From Hydractinia symbiolongicarpus (lineage: Eukaryota > Cnidaria > Hydrozoa > Anthoathecata > Hydractiniidae), in NCBI RefSeq assembly GCF_029227915.1, contig NC_079888.1:1752501-1816500 (forward strand): a stretch of 64,000 bases of DNA. The letters are read 5' to 3'. Positions 34,001 through 44,808 of the stretch are shown here, one piece after another (the first letter of the stretch is position 1; each line of letters begins with the position of its first letter). A program made the position numbers and the translations under genes. A model generated the notes under the pieces. It was not told where the DNA came from, ran no database searches, and worked only from the letters and a program-made list of their open reading frames with translations.

Positions 34001-36457
34001 AAGTAATTTTCTACAAAAAATACGTGACAACTGGAAAAAAACATTTCAACATCGAACCTACGTTCCCAGACACACCTTTTGCAAATATAAGCAATGGAAG
34101 TTTACACATGGGCTTTACGGAAAGTTTGTGCGTAACAGAACTCTCTTCAATTTATATTTTTCTGCAATAGCAAAATAGCGAAATATAGGTGTCAGAACTG
34201 AACATATGTAATGTTGTACTAAATAAATTGCCCTGAATTTCTTACAGCCGTTACGCGCGAAAAATTATGTGTGTGCTTTGCCCGTTTTATAACATACTGT
34301 ATTTCTGTACTAAAGTTCTCCATCTAGATGTGTGGTACAGCTTACGGCTTAAATTTGGCGCTTTTCGAGACGTTTAAATTCGGTTCGCACAGTTACTTGC
34401 TGTTCACCTTGTGTTTTGACGCGTTTGTCTCTATAATAATAGCCGTCGTCTGTCTGTCTCTGTTAGAAAATGATGTTACGGAAACACGAATATCAAATGC
34501 GATATATTCTTATCCACTTTTCTGCGATGGGTAAATATAATGGACGGGCGAACCCGCGGATTTTTGCACAGGCTAACGACTATTTCTTTAATAATAGCCG
34601 TCGTCTGTCTGTCTGGGGGTCCGCGAAAGCCGTGTCCAGTAACGGAAACGCGAAATTTTTAGAATGCGCACCAATACCAAATGCGATATATTCCTGTCCA
34701 CTTTGTTGCAACGGGTTAATTTATAGGACGAGCGACCCCGTGGTTTTTTCCACGGGCTAACGACTAGTATTATATAATACTCGCTGTCAGTCTGTGAGTT
34801 AATTTGAAGACAGGGGGATTAGGCAGTCTCATACATCATTATAATCGCACCTGTGATCATAATAACAACCCCCGTCGAAGTGACTTTTATTACTTCATGG
34901 TTACAGTCAGTAATTATGCACGAAATATCAATGCGGAAAATGTGTAAACTAACAATTTACTGTGGAATCTTCTGTGGATTAACGACTAGTAACAAAATAT
35001 TTTTGTATCAGATTTTCGAAATATCACATGATTGAGAATAACAATTACTTTTTATGATATTTTTAGCTACAAAACAACATTTATCATCAGCTGATGTTAG
35101 CGAAGATGGTAGGTATTTATGTATAATCAAGGAGATGAACAAAGTGTGTCAACAAACTAAACGATTCGTTTTAAATTTTCTGTATATTTTATAGTGGCGA
35201 TGTTTTCTGAAATATTAGTAGATTTTTGTTTTCTTTTGATGCGTGAACTAGAAGAAAATCAGAAAAACGGCAAAGACTAACAAAGTTCCAGCTAAGTCAA
35301 ACTTTTAGACATTCTCGCGTAAAAAGTAACGGATGTGTAGTTGCTAAGAAACGGGAATGAAGAAAAGCTTTCCTTTCTTAAAATCTAGATTGAAAAATAA
35401 AAAATTGAAAATAAAAAAATTTAGATTGGTGATGTAAATTCTTTTTATATGCTACTGTTAATTAATTTAACAAATTTTTTTTTAGACATGCCCATAAAAG
35501 AATGGCTAGGTACAAAAACTATCATTTTAAATTTTACTTTTTCTAATCTAGCGCAAAACAAAACCTTCTGGTATCACTTAGTCCGTCATTTTCATTGTAA
35601 ATCAGTTTAAATATATTTCATATTATAAACTCTGCACAGAGATATGTCGAACAACAGCGAGGTGTTACTTAACAAACAAAGAAAAGAAAGTTAATAATTG
35701 TTCAACAAATTTAGGATACTGAATAGTTCAAAGCTATTTTGAAGTGTGTGTGATGTGTGTGCATCAGTCGAGGTGAAGTATAAAGATAAAACAAACTTAC
35801 ATGTGAACTTTTAAAGCAGAGTTAGGTTCATTGACAGATCATATACTAAGCATTATCTGATACTCGGCTTAAAATTGACCAGTTGACGATCCCGTGCTTA
35901 TTACCAGTTTACGTAGTGTCGGAGAAAATGAGTGTATTCTTTCCTCCAAGATGTATCCAACTTATTATTGTTTTGCTCGGTCTGTACTTTTGACCTCGGG
36001 CTTTGTATTTTACAGTGCAACATCAAAACTGGTCAGTATCCGTTAAACACCGTTTTGTTAAAACGTCTTTATAAACAGTCCAAGCTTAACTTTTATTTTC
36101 ACTAAATGGAGTCATTATAAAATTTTGGATCACATTTCTACAAAAAATAAAGCCCTGTAGTATTTTAACTAAAAAATGAGGTTAATGGTTATTGTTTACA
36201 TTGAGCGTCGTCGCCGTTAAATATTGGACATCCTTATTTTCCGATCAATGAAATAGTTTCTTGAGTACAAACTCTAACGTTTCTATGTATCTAATGTTAA
36301 TTCTTTATTTTTTAGCTCTGCCAGCCAATATCACAATTAAAGGTATGCTTTTCCTCTCATACACTTTATTAAAGCAGCGTAAATTTCTAACCATAACATT
36401 CATTTCTATATCTTGTTTTTATATCTTATAGACGAACCAACCTGTTCGAAATTCTAA
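25066..36457 (+). CDS. Microexon gene: coiled coil plus phase-1 microexon series (5' end missing)
   Basis: Eighteen exons with AG acceptors and GT donors: 25066-25119, 26182-26197, 26289-26366, 28649-28671, 29257-29287, 29706-29748, 31163-31186, 32009-32035, 32121-32141, 32680-32697, 33009-33032, 33114-33140, 33451-33477, 33582-33608, 35067-35108, 35486-35509, 36316-36342, 36432-36457. They total 559 nt and stay open as 185 codons plus TAA. Domains: AVVLPASSRLAKATKRKW, basic VPRKPTLIKRKKEKEELEEL, coiled coil RLKEEINEKDEEIEELKATR, acidic EESEEESK. Then come ten phase-1 exons of 18-42 nt (NGMQENLLR, VRTPIRI, DQIPPPPR, ELFGEITVE, NEIRKKSGK, EKVGPARPG, and others) and a terminal exon ending DEPTCSKF. 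The polyproline and charged pieces suggest an adaptor-like or disordered tail. No signal peptide or TM segment seen. The first exon is not identified. MITEs and short Helitrons sit in its introns. Paralogous exons lie at 55960-56127 and 63242-63918, minus strand. Family unknown; expression unproven. Confidence 0.72.
25304..25645 (-). CDS. Small secreted protein, intronless, unknown function
   Basis: A 113-codon frame starts MFKRIFTIFLVLTVFLLLET, a classic signal peptide: basic start, hydrophobic residues 5-18, and likely cleavage near residues 22-24. The mature part of about 90 residues has Cys at 29, 36 and 103 (plus C23 at the cleavage region), and charged stretches ADMDDEVFTSA and KVKIQKDEDVITTLRP. 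AATAAA overlaps the stop region on the minus strand, a possible polyadenylation signal. It lies within the first visible intron (25120-26181) of the plus-strand microexon gene, so the two are nested and opposite. No family recognised. A chance frame is possible, but the signal peptide argues for a real gene. Confidence 0.6.
   Translation of the reverse strand: MFKRIFTIFLVLTVFLLLETFSCIKGNFCRKDLIICTSWIINNLSAIEFADMDDEVFTSASFSNNGDIIAEFIKVKIQKDEDVITTLRPLYFRFTWERNSLSCIDNLEFFHKK
28741..29183. mobile_element. TTAA-family MITE, internally deleted copy
   Basis: Same family as 24228-24965: shared CAAACTTGGCGCACTTATAA-type and GGCATGCAAGTGTCTAATA stretches. The right end GGACCGAATAGGGG is followed by GTAA, not TTAA. 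The left terminus is degenerate. It sits in the intron between exons 28649-28671 and 29257-29287 of the microexon gene. Confidence 0.75.
30593..31094. mobile_element. Degenerate TTAA-flanked MITE, second family
   Basis: Between TTAA motifs near 30589 and 31093. The left part (TGACTTTTCCTAACCC, TAATAACTCTTTATG) matches, reversed, the right part of the complete element at 49510-50333. Two GATGACGTC/GACGTCATC motifs near 30918-30950 form an inverted pair. Intronic in the microexon gene. Confidence 0.6.
31393..31490. mobile_element. MITE end fragment, second family
   Basis: After TTAA at 31389-31392 comes CCCAGTTTGGTATGTGCTTT, then GATTTGGGGCATAAAGTG, matching the left end of 49510-50333. No right end found. 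Confidence 0.65.
32337..32386. repeat. 24-bp tandem duplication
   Basis: TGTGGTACATTGCCCTTAAC followed by GTTT occurs twice in tandem. Intronic. Confidence 0.75.
34283..34429 (+). mobile_element. Fragment of Helitron family 2
   Basis: ACATACTGTATTTCTGTACTAAAG and following bases match the 3' region of the copies at 43690-44674 and, reversed, 51330-51975. It lies immediately 5' of the short Helitron array that follows, in the intron 33609-35066 of the microexon gene. Confidence 0.6.
34430..34583 (+). mobile_element. Short non-autonomous Helitron, tandem unit 1
   Basis: Begins TCTATAATAATAGCCGTCGT with CTGTCTGTC repeats, ends with AACCCGCGG, a weak hairpin and CTAACGACTAT, a decayed CTAG end. 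Confidence 0.72.
34584..34767 (+). mobile_element. Short non-autonomous Helitron, tandem unit 2
   Basis: Starts at the next base after unit 1 (TTCTTTAATAATAGCCGTCG), ends with the 7-bp-stem hairpin CCCGTGGTTTTTTCCACGGG (34737-34756) and CTAG (34764-34767) followed by T. This is the hairpin plus CTRR layout of Helitron 3' ends. Confidence 0.82.
34768..34850 (+). mobile_element. Short Helitron, tandem unit 3, 5' part only
   Basis: Follows CTAG directly with TATTATATAATACTCGCTGT and CAGTCTGTGAG, the family start pattern. No 3' end found. Confidence 0.55.
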
Positions 36458-38260
36458 TAATTGTATCCGGTGAGTTAAGAACTACCTCTCGTTATCTGTC
36501 TTTGATATGCCATATCCCTTGACGTTGCTTTTCGCAATATATATGTTAGCTATATGAAGAAACTTCGTAGCGCTTCTTTTTCGTAGCGTTTCTTTTTGTT
36601 TATAATCAGTTTGATTGGGCATTTTCACTATTTACCTTCGTTAATCGCGTTATACCAAAGTGTTTGAGATCGGTTATAAGTCCATGTCGTTAACAAATGT
36701 TTCGCAAAAAACTAACATTAGGCAATGACTTTTATTCTGAATTAGCTAGTTGGCAACCACCGTTGAACTCCAGTTTAAGTGCAAGTGCAGCTGAACCATG
36801 TCATACATCCGTGCGTTGAGTCCTTACATCAGTGCGCCCTGTAAGCGGGATACTCTTTTTCAAAAAAAGCTTTATTACAACTTCAATTTAAATAAAAACA
36901 ACCCTAACAGATTAAGCATAAGAACGATTATTTAAAAAATATGTAGCAGTCAACTAGCTACTTTCACGTTTTGGCTAATAGCTAGATCTTCACAACCCCA
37001 GTTGCAGCTGGGTAAAAGTAAGATTGATAACACACACAAAAACTGGTATAAAAAGTTTACCAAACTGAATAAAAAACCTTAAAATATTATCAATGCAAAG
37101 GTTACTTAGTTAAAATAATCCATGGAAACTACATAGTTAGCACAGTTTTAAAATCGGTTTTACATTGATACACGGCTGTATTCTTATCCGAATAATTTTT
37201 ATTCCTTTTGTAAATAAAACTCTATTAATTCTTCGCTGATAAAGACAAGATAGCTGTCCCTCTTTTCTGCTCTAACGCTTCAATGTCTGTCCTGCTTTTT
37301 TAGCGCGCCATCGCAAAAAAGAGAATAACCTACCGTAGAAATTGCAACTGCTGCCTTAGGGTTCTTCTTAGACATATCTTAGACATATTATTTTTGACTT
37401 AAACAGTTTTTTATGACTAGGTTAAGTTTGAACTTTAAGTCTGTTCTCTACGATGGCTCACTTCTCTTCTTAATAAAAAAACTTTTCTTGTTAAAGGGGC
37501 TACGGGATGGCTGTTAGTTTTCGACTTACACGAAAGTTGAACTATGCCAGCGAAAAACAACTAGCTATTTTTCCGGCATGTATGTAATTTACAGACTCAA
37601 ACATATAGATATATCTAGAATTTTTATCTTCCCTGGCCTTGGTCATGTTTTCATCCAGAATGAGTCTCGCTGAAATGTTTCTTTGTAATGTACTTTTCAA
37701 AAAAAATATTGAACCAGCGAACAAGGTGCGCTGGTCTGTTCATTGCGCAAAACGGGTTTGCCGGATTCTTAATATGTGCGCGGGATATACGGAATGTGAG
37801 CACTTTAACAGGGTCGTTTTTCTTTTCTCCGTAATCTTCTCTTCCATTTAAAATACTTCTCTTCAAAAGTGAGACGCACTTCTCTTCCAGGAACTTAAAA
37901 AGCTCCCAGACTCAATTCTGGTACAGAATATTGATTAAGCTGGATTTTGATAACTCAAGTTTTTGAAAAAATGACAACCCTCGACCCCAGGCATTTTTTC
38001 CCTTTCCGAAATATAATGGATGGTGAAAACCCCTGCGGACAAGGATGAATAAATGACATACCGGCCATGAAAAAGATTTAGTGTTCTTCGTAATTAATAA
38101 CTCTCCAAAATATTTTGTGTGGTGGACCACTACACATACTTCAGATAAAAATATATTGTGGTATTCCGTTTGAGACGTTTCTTTATGCTTTTCAATACAC
38201 ACTTATTTTATAAATTCAAACCACACCAGGCTGGTCAGTATTCTTATTTTTCTTTTCTTC
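36458..38260. other. No gene seen; 3' flank of the microexon gene
   Basis: After the stop a good donor context (CCG before GTGAGTT) occurs at 36470, so an intron in the 3' UTR or an alternative last exon is possible. An unused-looking 16-nt segment 36016-36031 between good splice sites lies upstream. No further coding supported. Confidence 0.4.
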
Positions 38261-38264
38261 TAAG

Positions 38265-38373
38265 CAAAAGAACTGTTGGTTTTATCCTAAAATCCCAGCC
38301 TGATATTCTTATAAAGCACATTCATTATAATAAAGAAAAAGCCATTTATCTTACCACTGATTGTGTCTATTGA
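38265..38373 (+). other. Possible exon with SH2-like strand pattern
   Basis: A pyrimidine tract and TAAG acceptor precede codons reading KRTVGFILKSQPDILIKHIH, then YNKEKAIYLTTDCVY and a stop. The order hydrophobic strand, I-K-H-I-H, charged turn, Y-L-T resembles the central part of an SH2 domain (as in VKHIKI...YxIT). The FLVR arginine motif and the C-terminal helix are not seen. It may be chance. Confidence 0.2.
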
Positions 38374-41300
38374 TAAATAAAGTTAATTACTCTGCTACTG
38401 ATCTGAATTGATTTGTGACACCTTGGGACCTGCTACAATAAGCTGTTCGTAAATTGAGCACGTATGTTAGCCAAGTATACTTCCTGCAAAAAGTGAAAAA
38501 AATATACAGACCGTGGGTGTAAAATTGCGGACCAGAATTTTAAATTTAGTGTCAAGAGAAATTTTGGTCCACATGCAGGGAAGTGTTAAGTGTAGAAGAG
38601 AAGTGTCGAAATGCAGAAGAGAAGTGTGAGAAAACAGAAGATAACTGTTTGGATCATAGAAGAGAAATGTTTTTAAATTGGAAGAGAAATGAGCCATAGG
38701 GGCCATCGTTCTTCTTATTCTGTTCTTTTTACGATAAAATTCGAAATTGGTTTTTTTAATACTGTGTTTAATGATTATAATGATGTGTAAAATTCGTGAC
38801 TTTTTTGTGTCATTTTTGTATCAGATAACTTTCAGGGCATTTCTAGTCGTTTTATTACATAAAAGGCCTGGTCCAAATTGAGAGTTTTTTCACCTGCATA
38901 TTTTGTGACCTTAATTTCCTTTTAGACAACAGTAACGTCTACATGTTTAGCGCCCGGCTGTGTATATGCAACGGGAAAGGGGAAGGTCAAACTTCAGAAA
39001 CCTAAGAATGAGGCAGAGACATGAAAACTGGATTAAGGTTGAAACATTTTACTTCAAACAAAGCTTAGTTCTATGCAAAACCCATTTTCATCCACAGTGC
39101 ATCAAACATAACCTGCAATAGGTTGAGTTGATGAATGCAAAACCGAAGAAAAAGTTACTTCCTGGTGCGATACCAACGATATTTAAAATGTAGCTACGAC
39201 ATTATTAAACGTGTACTTTACAGATGTCCACGAAGTACTAAATATTTCATCTACTTAGTTTTTAAATTTTTTAAATCCAAGATATAGTACTCCAGAAGAA
39301 TTACGAACATGATTTACATTATTCAGTACACATCACACATACATAAAGATATTACAACTCCTAATCCTTTGCCAATGTTTTTATATTAGTGTGATCAGGA
39401 AGCAAAATTTTTATAATCTGTTAATCAATATTTTCTAAAAACAGAACAAAATTTAATTAGGACCTTATCTGCATATAATACAAAAGGATTCCGGAAAAAC
39501 CAAAGTTCAAATCATTATGCGCAATAGTGTCTCGATTTATAAAAAAATCAAAAAGAAAAAAAGGCGAAAGCGGTTTCGAAAGTGTTTTGTATTTAGCGGA
39601 AATCTCGGTGACCCGGCGATCGTGTTTCGGCTGTCGGCGATGGTTTTGCCCGTTGTTTCGGCGGTGATTTTGCTTTTTCTCGATGGTTGCACATCGCGGA
39701 GAAACGCTTGAAGAGACGATGTTGTACCGCGGTGGTTGGTATTTGAATGGTCTTTCGGAGGAAATGGCGGTTTCCATAAGAAATATATATATATATAAAC
39801 ACGAAGTACTTTTTAACACAATTACAGAGTGCCAAATATAACAGAGCAATTATTGCGCCCCGCCGAAGGGGCGCACATTTAGTGGACCGCGGGTATATAG
39901 TGTTTGTTTTATGTATGGGAGAAGTTTTTTTCTTACTCTCAACTTCGCGGGGGAACTTCGGCTCGAACATCCAACCTAGGTTTGATATAACACAACCTGT
40001 GTGTTTGGTACCATCAAGACAAAAATAACACTGATCGAGCAAAACTTATCTTGTCTCGGTTTCTTTGTTGTCTCTGAAGATTTGACTGCCATAAAAAATA
40101 TTAATCGAGATTCTTTTGTTATGTTAATTTAAAGCTTTGTAATATTGTCTCGTTTAATATGCTTAAATGTCACTGCAGCCCACGTGAATTTATCTTCAAG
40201 AAAAGGTTTGTTTTTCTTTATCCAAGTTGTTTCGAAACTTGTTAACAGTAAGTAGAAGGATTACTTATATTTTATATGAAATTAAACTCAGAACGGTTTA
40301 TGGCGTTGATCCAAAGGCCGCAATTTATAAATGCATCACAATTTAAAGTCAATCAAGAACAGAACATTCCGTGTATGACCATGACTAAAACTGCTTGCAT
40401 TTTGTTGGTCTTCCCTTCCCGATGGTCTGGCTTGTCGTAATAGCTTTAATGATGTAGCTAGGGAGCTAAATACTTATTTTTAAATTCTTGCATTTTATAA
40501 GTTAATAGTCGTAAAACTACTCTCACTTGTACTACAGCTATCAAGCTAGAACTGCACAAAATAGTGCTTTCATTAGAGTCCCTTTTTTCAGAAGCAACAA
40601 AAAACTTTTATCCTGCCCTGTGTAATTTTATCAACAAGGGTGCTGATAAGCCACATACACCGTAAAAAGTATAGGCGTTTTGGGTGAGTAAAATAACTTC
40701 TAAAGGAACCTTTGTGAGGCTGCTATCATGTATTCTTGCGGTCAGAATGTTCTCCTTCGTTGCTATCCGATGGAGAACAAAGTGGACTTTTCACGGTCAA
40801 ACCTTCAAAGTAGCAACCTTACTTAAACAGAACTTACAAGTAAAACGTCGTAAAAATGTCGCAAAATGGCAAAAATTAAGCAGTATCTAAAACATATTAA
40901 GATTTGACTAAAAAAAAAAGAATTCCTTGAAAAATTCAGTATTGTATTTATGAAGATTTCACCACAAAAACATTAATTACGGCATTTGTACCCCATTTCA
41001 TAATGGCTGCCCGTGATTGGTTGACACGAATCCGACTGCAAGAATATATATAAAAAGATATTTGTTGAATCATGAAAAAATATTGTTGTTCATTGCACGG
41101 AACAGTCAAGTTGAACTGATAAATTAACCAATAACATAACATAGTTAGCCCTTGCAGTACAACTAGACGCTACCCACAGTATGTTACAGGTTTCTTTGTT
41201 TTCTTCCCTTTTTTATGTTTTTTCTTGAAATTATAAATGATGTTGTTGATTTATCAAATCTGACAAATTTATTAATTGAGTGTCTACCCTTTTTTGTATC

Positions 41301-42765
41301 AACTTGTTCAATTCAATTCGAAAACAATGACCAATCAATTTCCTCGATAATAAACAATCAAATTTGTAAAATTCAATAAATCGATTTCAACAAAATAAGT
41401 CCTGTATTGTCCACAGGTTTGAAAATCTTGTATCGCCTGCCTAATATTATACTTGTTTAACAATGATATCAAAGCCAGCTTGACTAAATTTATATATATA
41501 TTTTTATTTATATAGTATACCTTTTGTGTATCACATGGCATTGATTTGTATCTTTTTAATAAATTCTAACATTAAATCAGATAAGTAGACAATAATTAAA
41601 CAACCTAGTATTAATTCAGTTCTGGTAAAATTGTATTCTTCTTTCTCAATTTTAAATATACTTTCTTTTTCAGATCATTTGTTATGAAACCATGCACCAT
41701 CAGCATTTTCGAAAAATCTTCAACGAGAGAAATTTTTAAGGATTTTATTGGTAACTTAACAGAGTAATAATTCATTGAAATTGAAATTGTTCAGAAGTTA
41801 TTATATATATTCGAATCGTGAAGTTCATACATAGCAATCCTGCATCCTGGAATTTTCGAGATCAGTTATAAAAAAATCCAGTTAAAGTTTTAACTATTGT
41901 TTTAGAATATATACTATATATATGTAAAAAAAAAACTTATTTTTTATTTATCAAGTTGTATTTTACGTTAATTACAATAATAATTGAGAATTAGGATACT
42001 TATGATGTGTTTATATACCCCATTGTTCTCCGTTTTAAAGTCTACTTCAAATTTCAGAATCTTTTAGGGTAATGACGGAAATCTTCAAGTCGCAGGGCTT
42101 CTTATTTAAAAATTTTCCCCTGGGCAATAAGCTTATTCACAAGCCTCTATGCAATTCCGTACTGCATTTCTATCATATTCGTCATATTTGGCGGAAAATG
42201 TTTCAGCAGAATAGCTTTCAGACACAATTTGTTATTACAGCACAAGAATTTTTGGAGATTTGATAAGTCAAAAATGTATGCGTAAGTCTTTTGAACGAAT
42301 TTTAACCAAAAATCAAAAGCAATGATTACGTGAAATTACACAACAAGAAGGCTAGAGGCGTTTAAAGTGTACATATATTTAATCAAGATCTAACTTTATA
42401 GATGAGCCTTAGCCAAATGTGAAAATAACGAAAATAATAAGTTCTAACACTGCAGTTTTTATAGATTTCAAACGTCCACCATTTTCCATTTTAATTTTAA
42501 ATCCCGTTCTAAATTTGAATGTTTGAAATCGTTATTAGTAATTCGGGGCGCATTAGTGGTAACTATGGCTAGTATTATTTTTATGTTTTGTTTTGATGAA
42601 ACAACTACATTCGTTTTTGCTAGTTAAAGTTTTCATGCAATCTTCAGGAAAATGATACAAGTTCTACAAGTTGGTACTAACTAAAGTATAAACCTTTTAA
42701 TTACGTGATAAAACGTAACAAATAAATACAAATAAATACATTGTTCGTTACGGTTCATTTCAACC
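38374..42765. other. No gene seen
   Basis: Mostly AT-rich. A GC-richer patch at 39590-39740 gives short open frames on both strands without recognisable domains. A G+C hairpin is at 39855-39874. Confidence 0.45.
39855..39874. repeat. GC hairpin
   Basis: GCGCCCC, short loop, GGGGCGC: 7-bp perfect stem in AT-rich surroundings, followed by ACATTTAGTGGACCGCGGG. Confidence 0.7.
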
Positions 42766-42769
42766 ATTT

Positions 42770-43440
42770 TAAAGTATATTTGTTACGATGGCGACATTTT
42801 TCTTCGGTTCAGCTCGTACAATTGGTATTTTTTCTTTTAGGCACATGTCACACGTGCGCGCTCTTGTCCTATACGGCATTGCGCGTTTTTCAATACTCCA
42901 TGAGATTTCGAAGTCTGTTCCGTCATTTTTTAATCTCCAAATTAATTTCGAAAATTCAGTTTCGTTTCGCTATTTCTCGTGTCGAAAGGACTTTTTGTGG
43001 TTGTTAAACCTTTCTTTAAATTCGCCTTCGCATAAGCCGTAGTAAAATTCATTTTTGTCTACGTATTTGACTTCCGCTTTGTAGATGATGTATGCAGCTA
43101 AACAGTCGCCATTCAGTGCACTGGGACTTATGCCGGCAATTGGAAGATTGTTGTTTTTGCTTTTCTGCAAGAGTGAGAACTTTTTTATTATGTCCCTTTA
43201 TGATGTTTCCGACGTTTGTGCTACATGAATAGCTCAACTTAAGGGTGTTTTTATTGAAAATTTTACAATATTTGTGTTCTTTACTGAAATTTTTTCTAAC
43301 AATCCTGAGAAATGATCGTCCAATGTCGGTTTTAACATTTTTACTGAACGCCGGATTGAACCAAATTATCTTCCTTTGGCGAGTTTGGCAAGTTTTTATT
43401 CAGTTTGGTACACTCTTATTTCTTTATATTTAGTGTTGTT
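42770..43440 (-). pseudogene. Penelope-like element GIY-YIG endonuclease remnant
   Basis: Minus-strand reading through several frames gives, in order, TRQRKIIWFNPAF and VKTDIGRSFLRIV, SYSCSTNVGNIIKGHNKKVL, CLAAYIIYKAEVKYVDKNEF, YYGLCEGEFKERFNNHKKSF, RNETEFSKLIWRLKNDGTDF, SWSIEKRAMPYRTRARTCDM. This is the end of the RT and the GIY-YIG endonuclease (YxxxV...YYGL...RFNNHKKSF) of animal Penelope-like retroelements. At least one frameshift (near 43120). The RT catalytic part is absent; the fragment stops at about 43440. Dead on its own. Confidence 0.85.
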
Positions 43441-43689
43441 GCTATCTATCTACCTCTTTAGCTACTTCAAACTATAAAGTGAAAGTAGCCAAATACAGTT
43501 TGGCTACCAACACAATTCCTAGTACTAAACTACGTATGCTAAATACAGTCAGGTGGCTGCAGCATTTGTTACTGTTACAAAAATTTTTTTTGCAAAAAAA
43601 ATTACTGAGTAATTTTTTCAACTGGACCGGGTAATGCCAACTGTTTACTGATTTCCTTAAAAAACGAAGCAAGAAAGATTTTTGAATAA

Positions 43690-44674
43690 TGGTTTTACCT
43701 CTATGCGCATGCATGACACGGTTTACCTGATAAGCGCTCAGCCTGGTGTTAACAACGGGCTGTTTCCTGTTTTTTTTTATTTAAACCGTGATGATAAAGT
43801 TTTTTTGGAAAATGGTTTTATACGGCAATTAACTCATGCGGGAGACGGTTCACCTGTAATAAACGTTCAACCTGGTGTTAACAACGGGCTGTTGTGTGTA
43901 TTTTTCTTATTTAAATTGAAGTTGTGGTAAGTTTTTCAGAAAAAGACTATTATGGCTATGCGTATAGGCGTGTGACACGGATTAGCTGTACTAGGCGCCC
44001 AGTCCAGTGTCATGATTAATTTGTTTACGTTTACTGAAACCTTTTCCACAAAATAAAATAATTTATATGATTTGTTATGATATAACAATAACCGTTGTTA
44101 TGATAATAACAACGGCTTGTAAATCTGTTTTTATTTCAGCTTCCGTTGCAGGAAAGTTATTTTAAAAAAAAAAATATGTTACAGTACACTACAATTCAAC
44201 GATTGGGTTTGACGTCACAATACTTTTGTTGCACGTGAATGGTTGCCGAAGATTAGAAAGTTTGAGCAAAGATTGAAGCAAAATCTTGATAGCTAAGCAT
44301 CATTCCCAGACAGATTTTTATTGTGATCACCTTTCGTTAGATAATTATTCTTCAACTTCCTCATTTGTTAGCACTATCCCCCCTATGAAGTAGGCTTGTT
44401 TTCACCCAGCGAAATGTTATAAATGGCGTATGTAGCACAATTGCGTTTCGTCAATTAAGACAAATGTCAATCAACACTACGGAAACAAAGCTAAATCGAA
44501 TCGCCGAATGGTGTATTCGCTTCACCTGATTTGCGACATACTGCATAATGGTACTAAAGCGCTCCACCGGAATATGTCTCACATTTTGCGGTTCTTATTA
44601 AGCGCTCCTCAGGGCATTTAACAACAGTTACTTGTGGCTTAACTCGGCGTTTCAAAGCCAGGTCTCCCGGCTAG
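43690..44674 (+). mobile_element. Helitron family 2, non-autonomous copy with internal ~130-bp tandem repeats
   Basis: Three diverged repeats begin CGGTTTACCTG (43719), CGGTTCACCTG (43846) and CGGATTAGCTG (43978). The 3' half (GACATACTGCATAATGG, AAGCGCTCC, CAACAGTTACTTGTGGC) matches the minus-strand copy at 51330-51975. It ends TCTCCCGGCTAG at 44674. The 5' limit is approximate. Confidence 0.75.
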
Positions 44675-44808
44675 TCTATATTATAATACCGGTATACGCC
44701 TGTCTGTCTGTCTGTTACGCCAAATGGTAACGGCAGTACCGAGACACACAAAATGCGGCATATAAAGGACGGCTAGACCCGTGGATGTATCCACGGGCCA
44801 CTGACTAG
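44675..44808 (+). mobile_element. 134-bp non-autonomous Helitron, family 1
   Basis: Starts TCTATATTATAATACC with CTGTCTGTCTGTCTG, ends with hairpin CCCGTGGATGTATCCACGGG (44778-44797, 8-bp stem) and CTAG (44805-44808) followed by T. It begins on the base after the CTAG end of the preceding family 2 copy. Confidence 0.87.

Noticed and set aside
39457-40042. Two overlapping minus-strand frames of 130-149 codons
   Set aside because: Basic, low-complexity translation of a GC-richer patch; no domain or splice signals.
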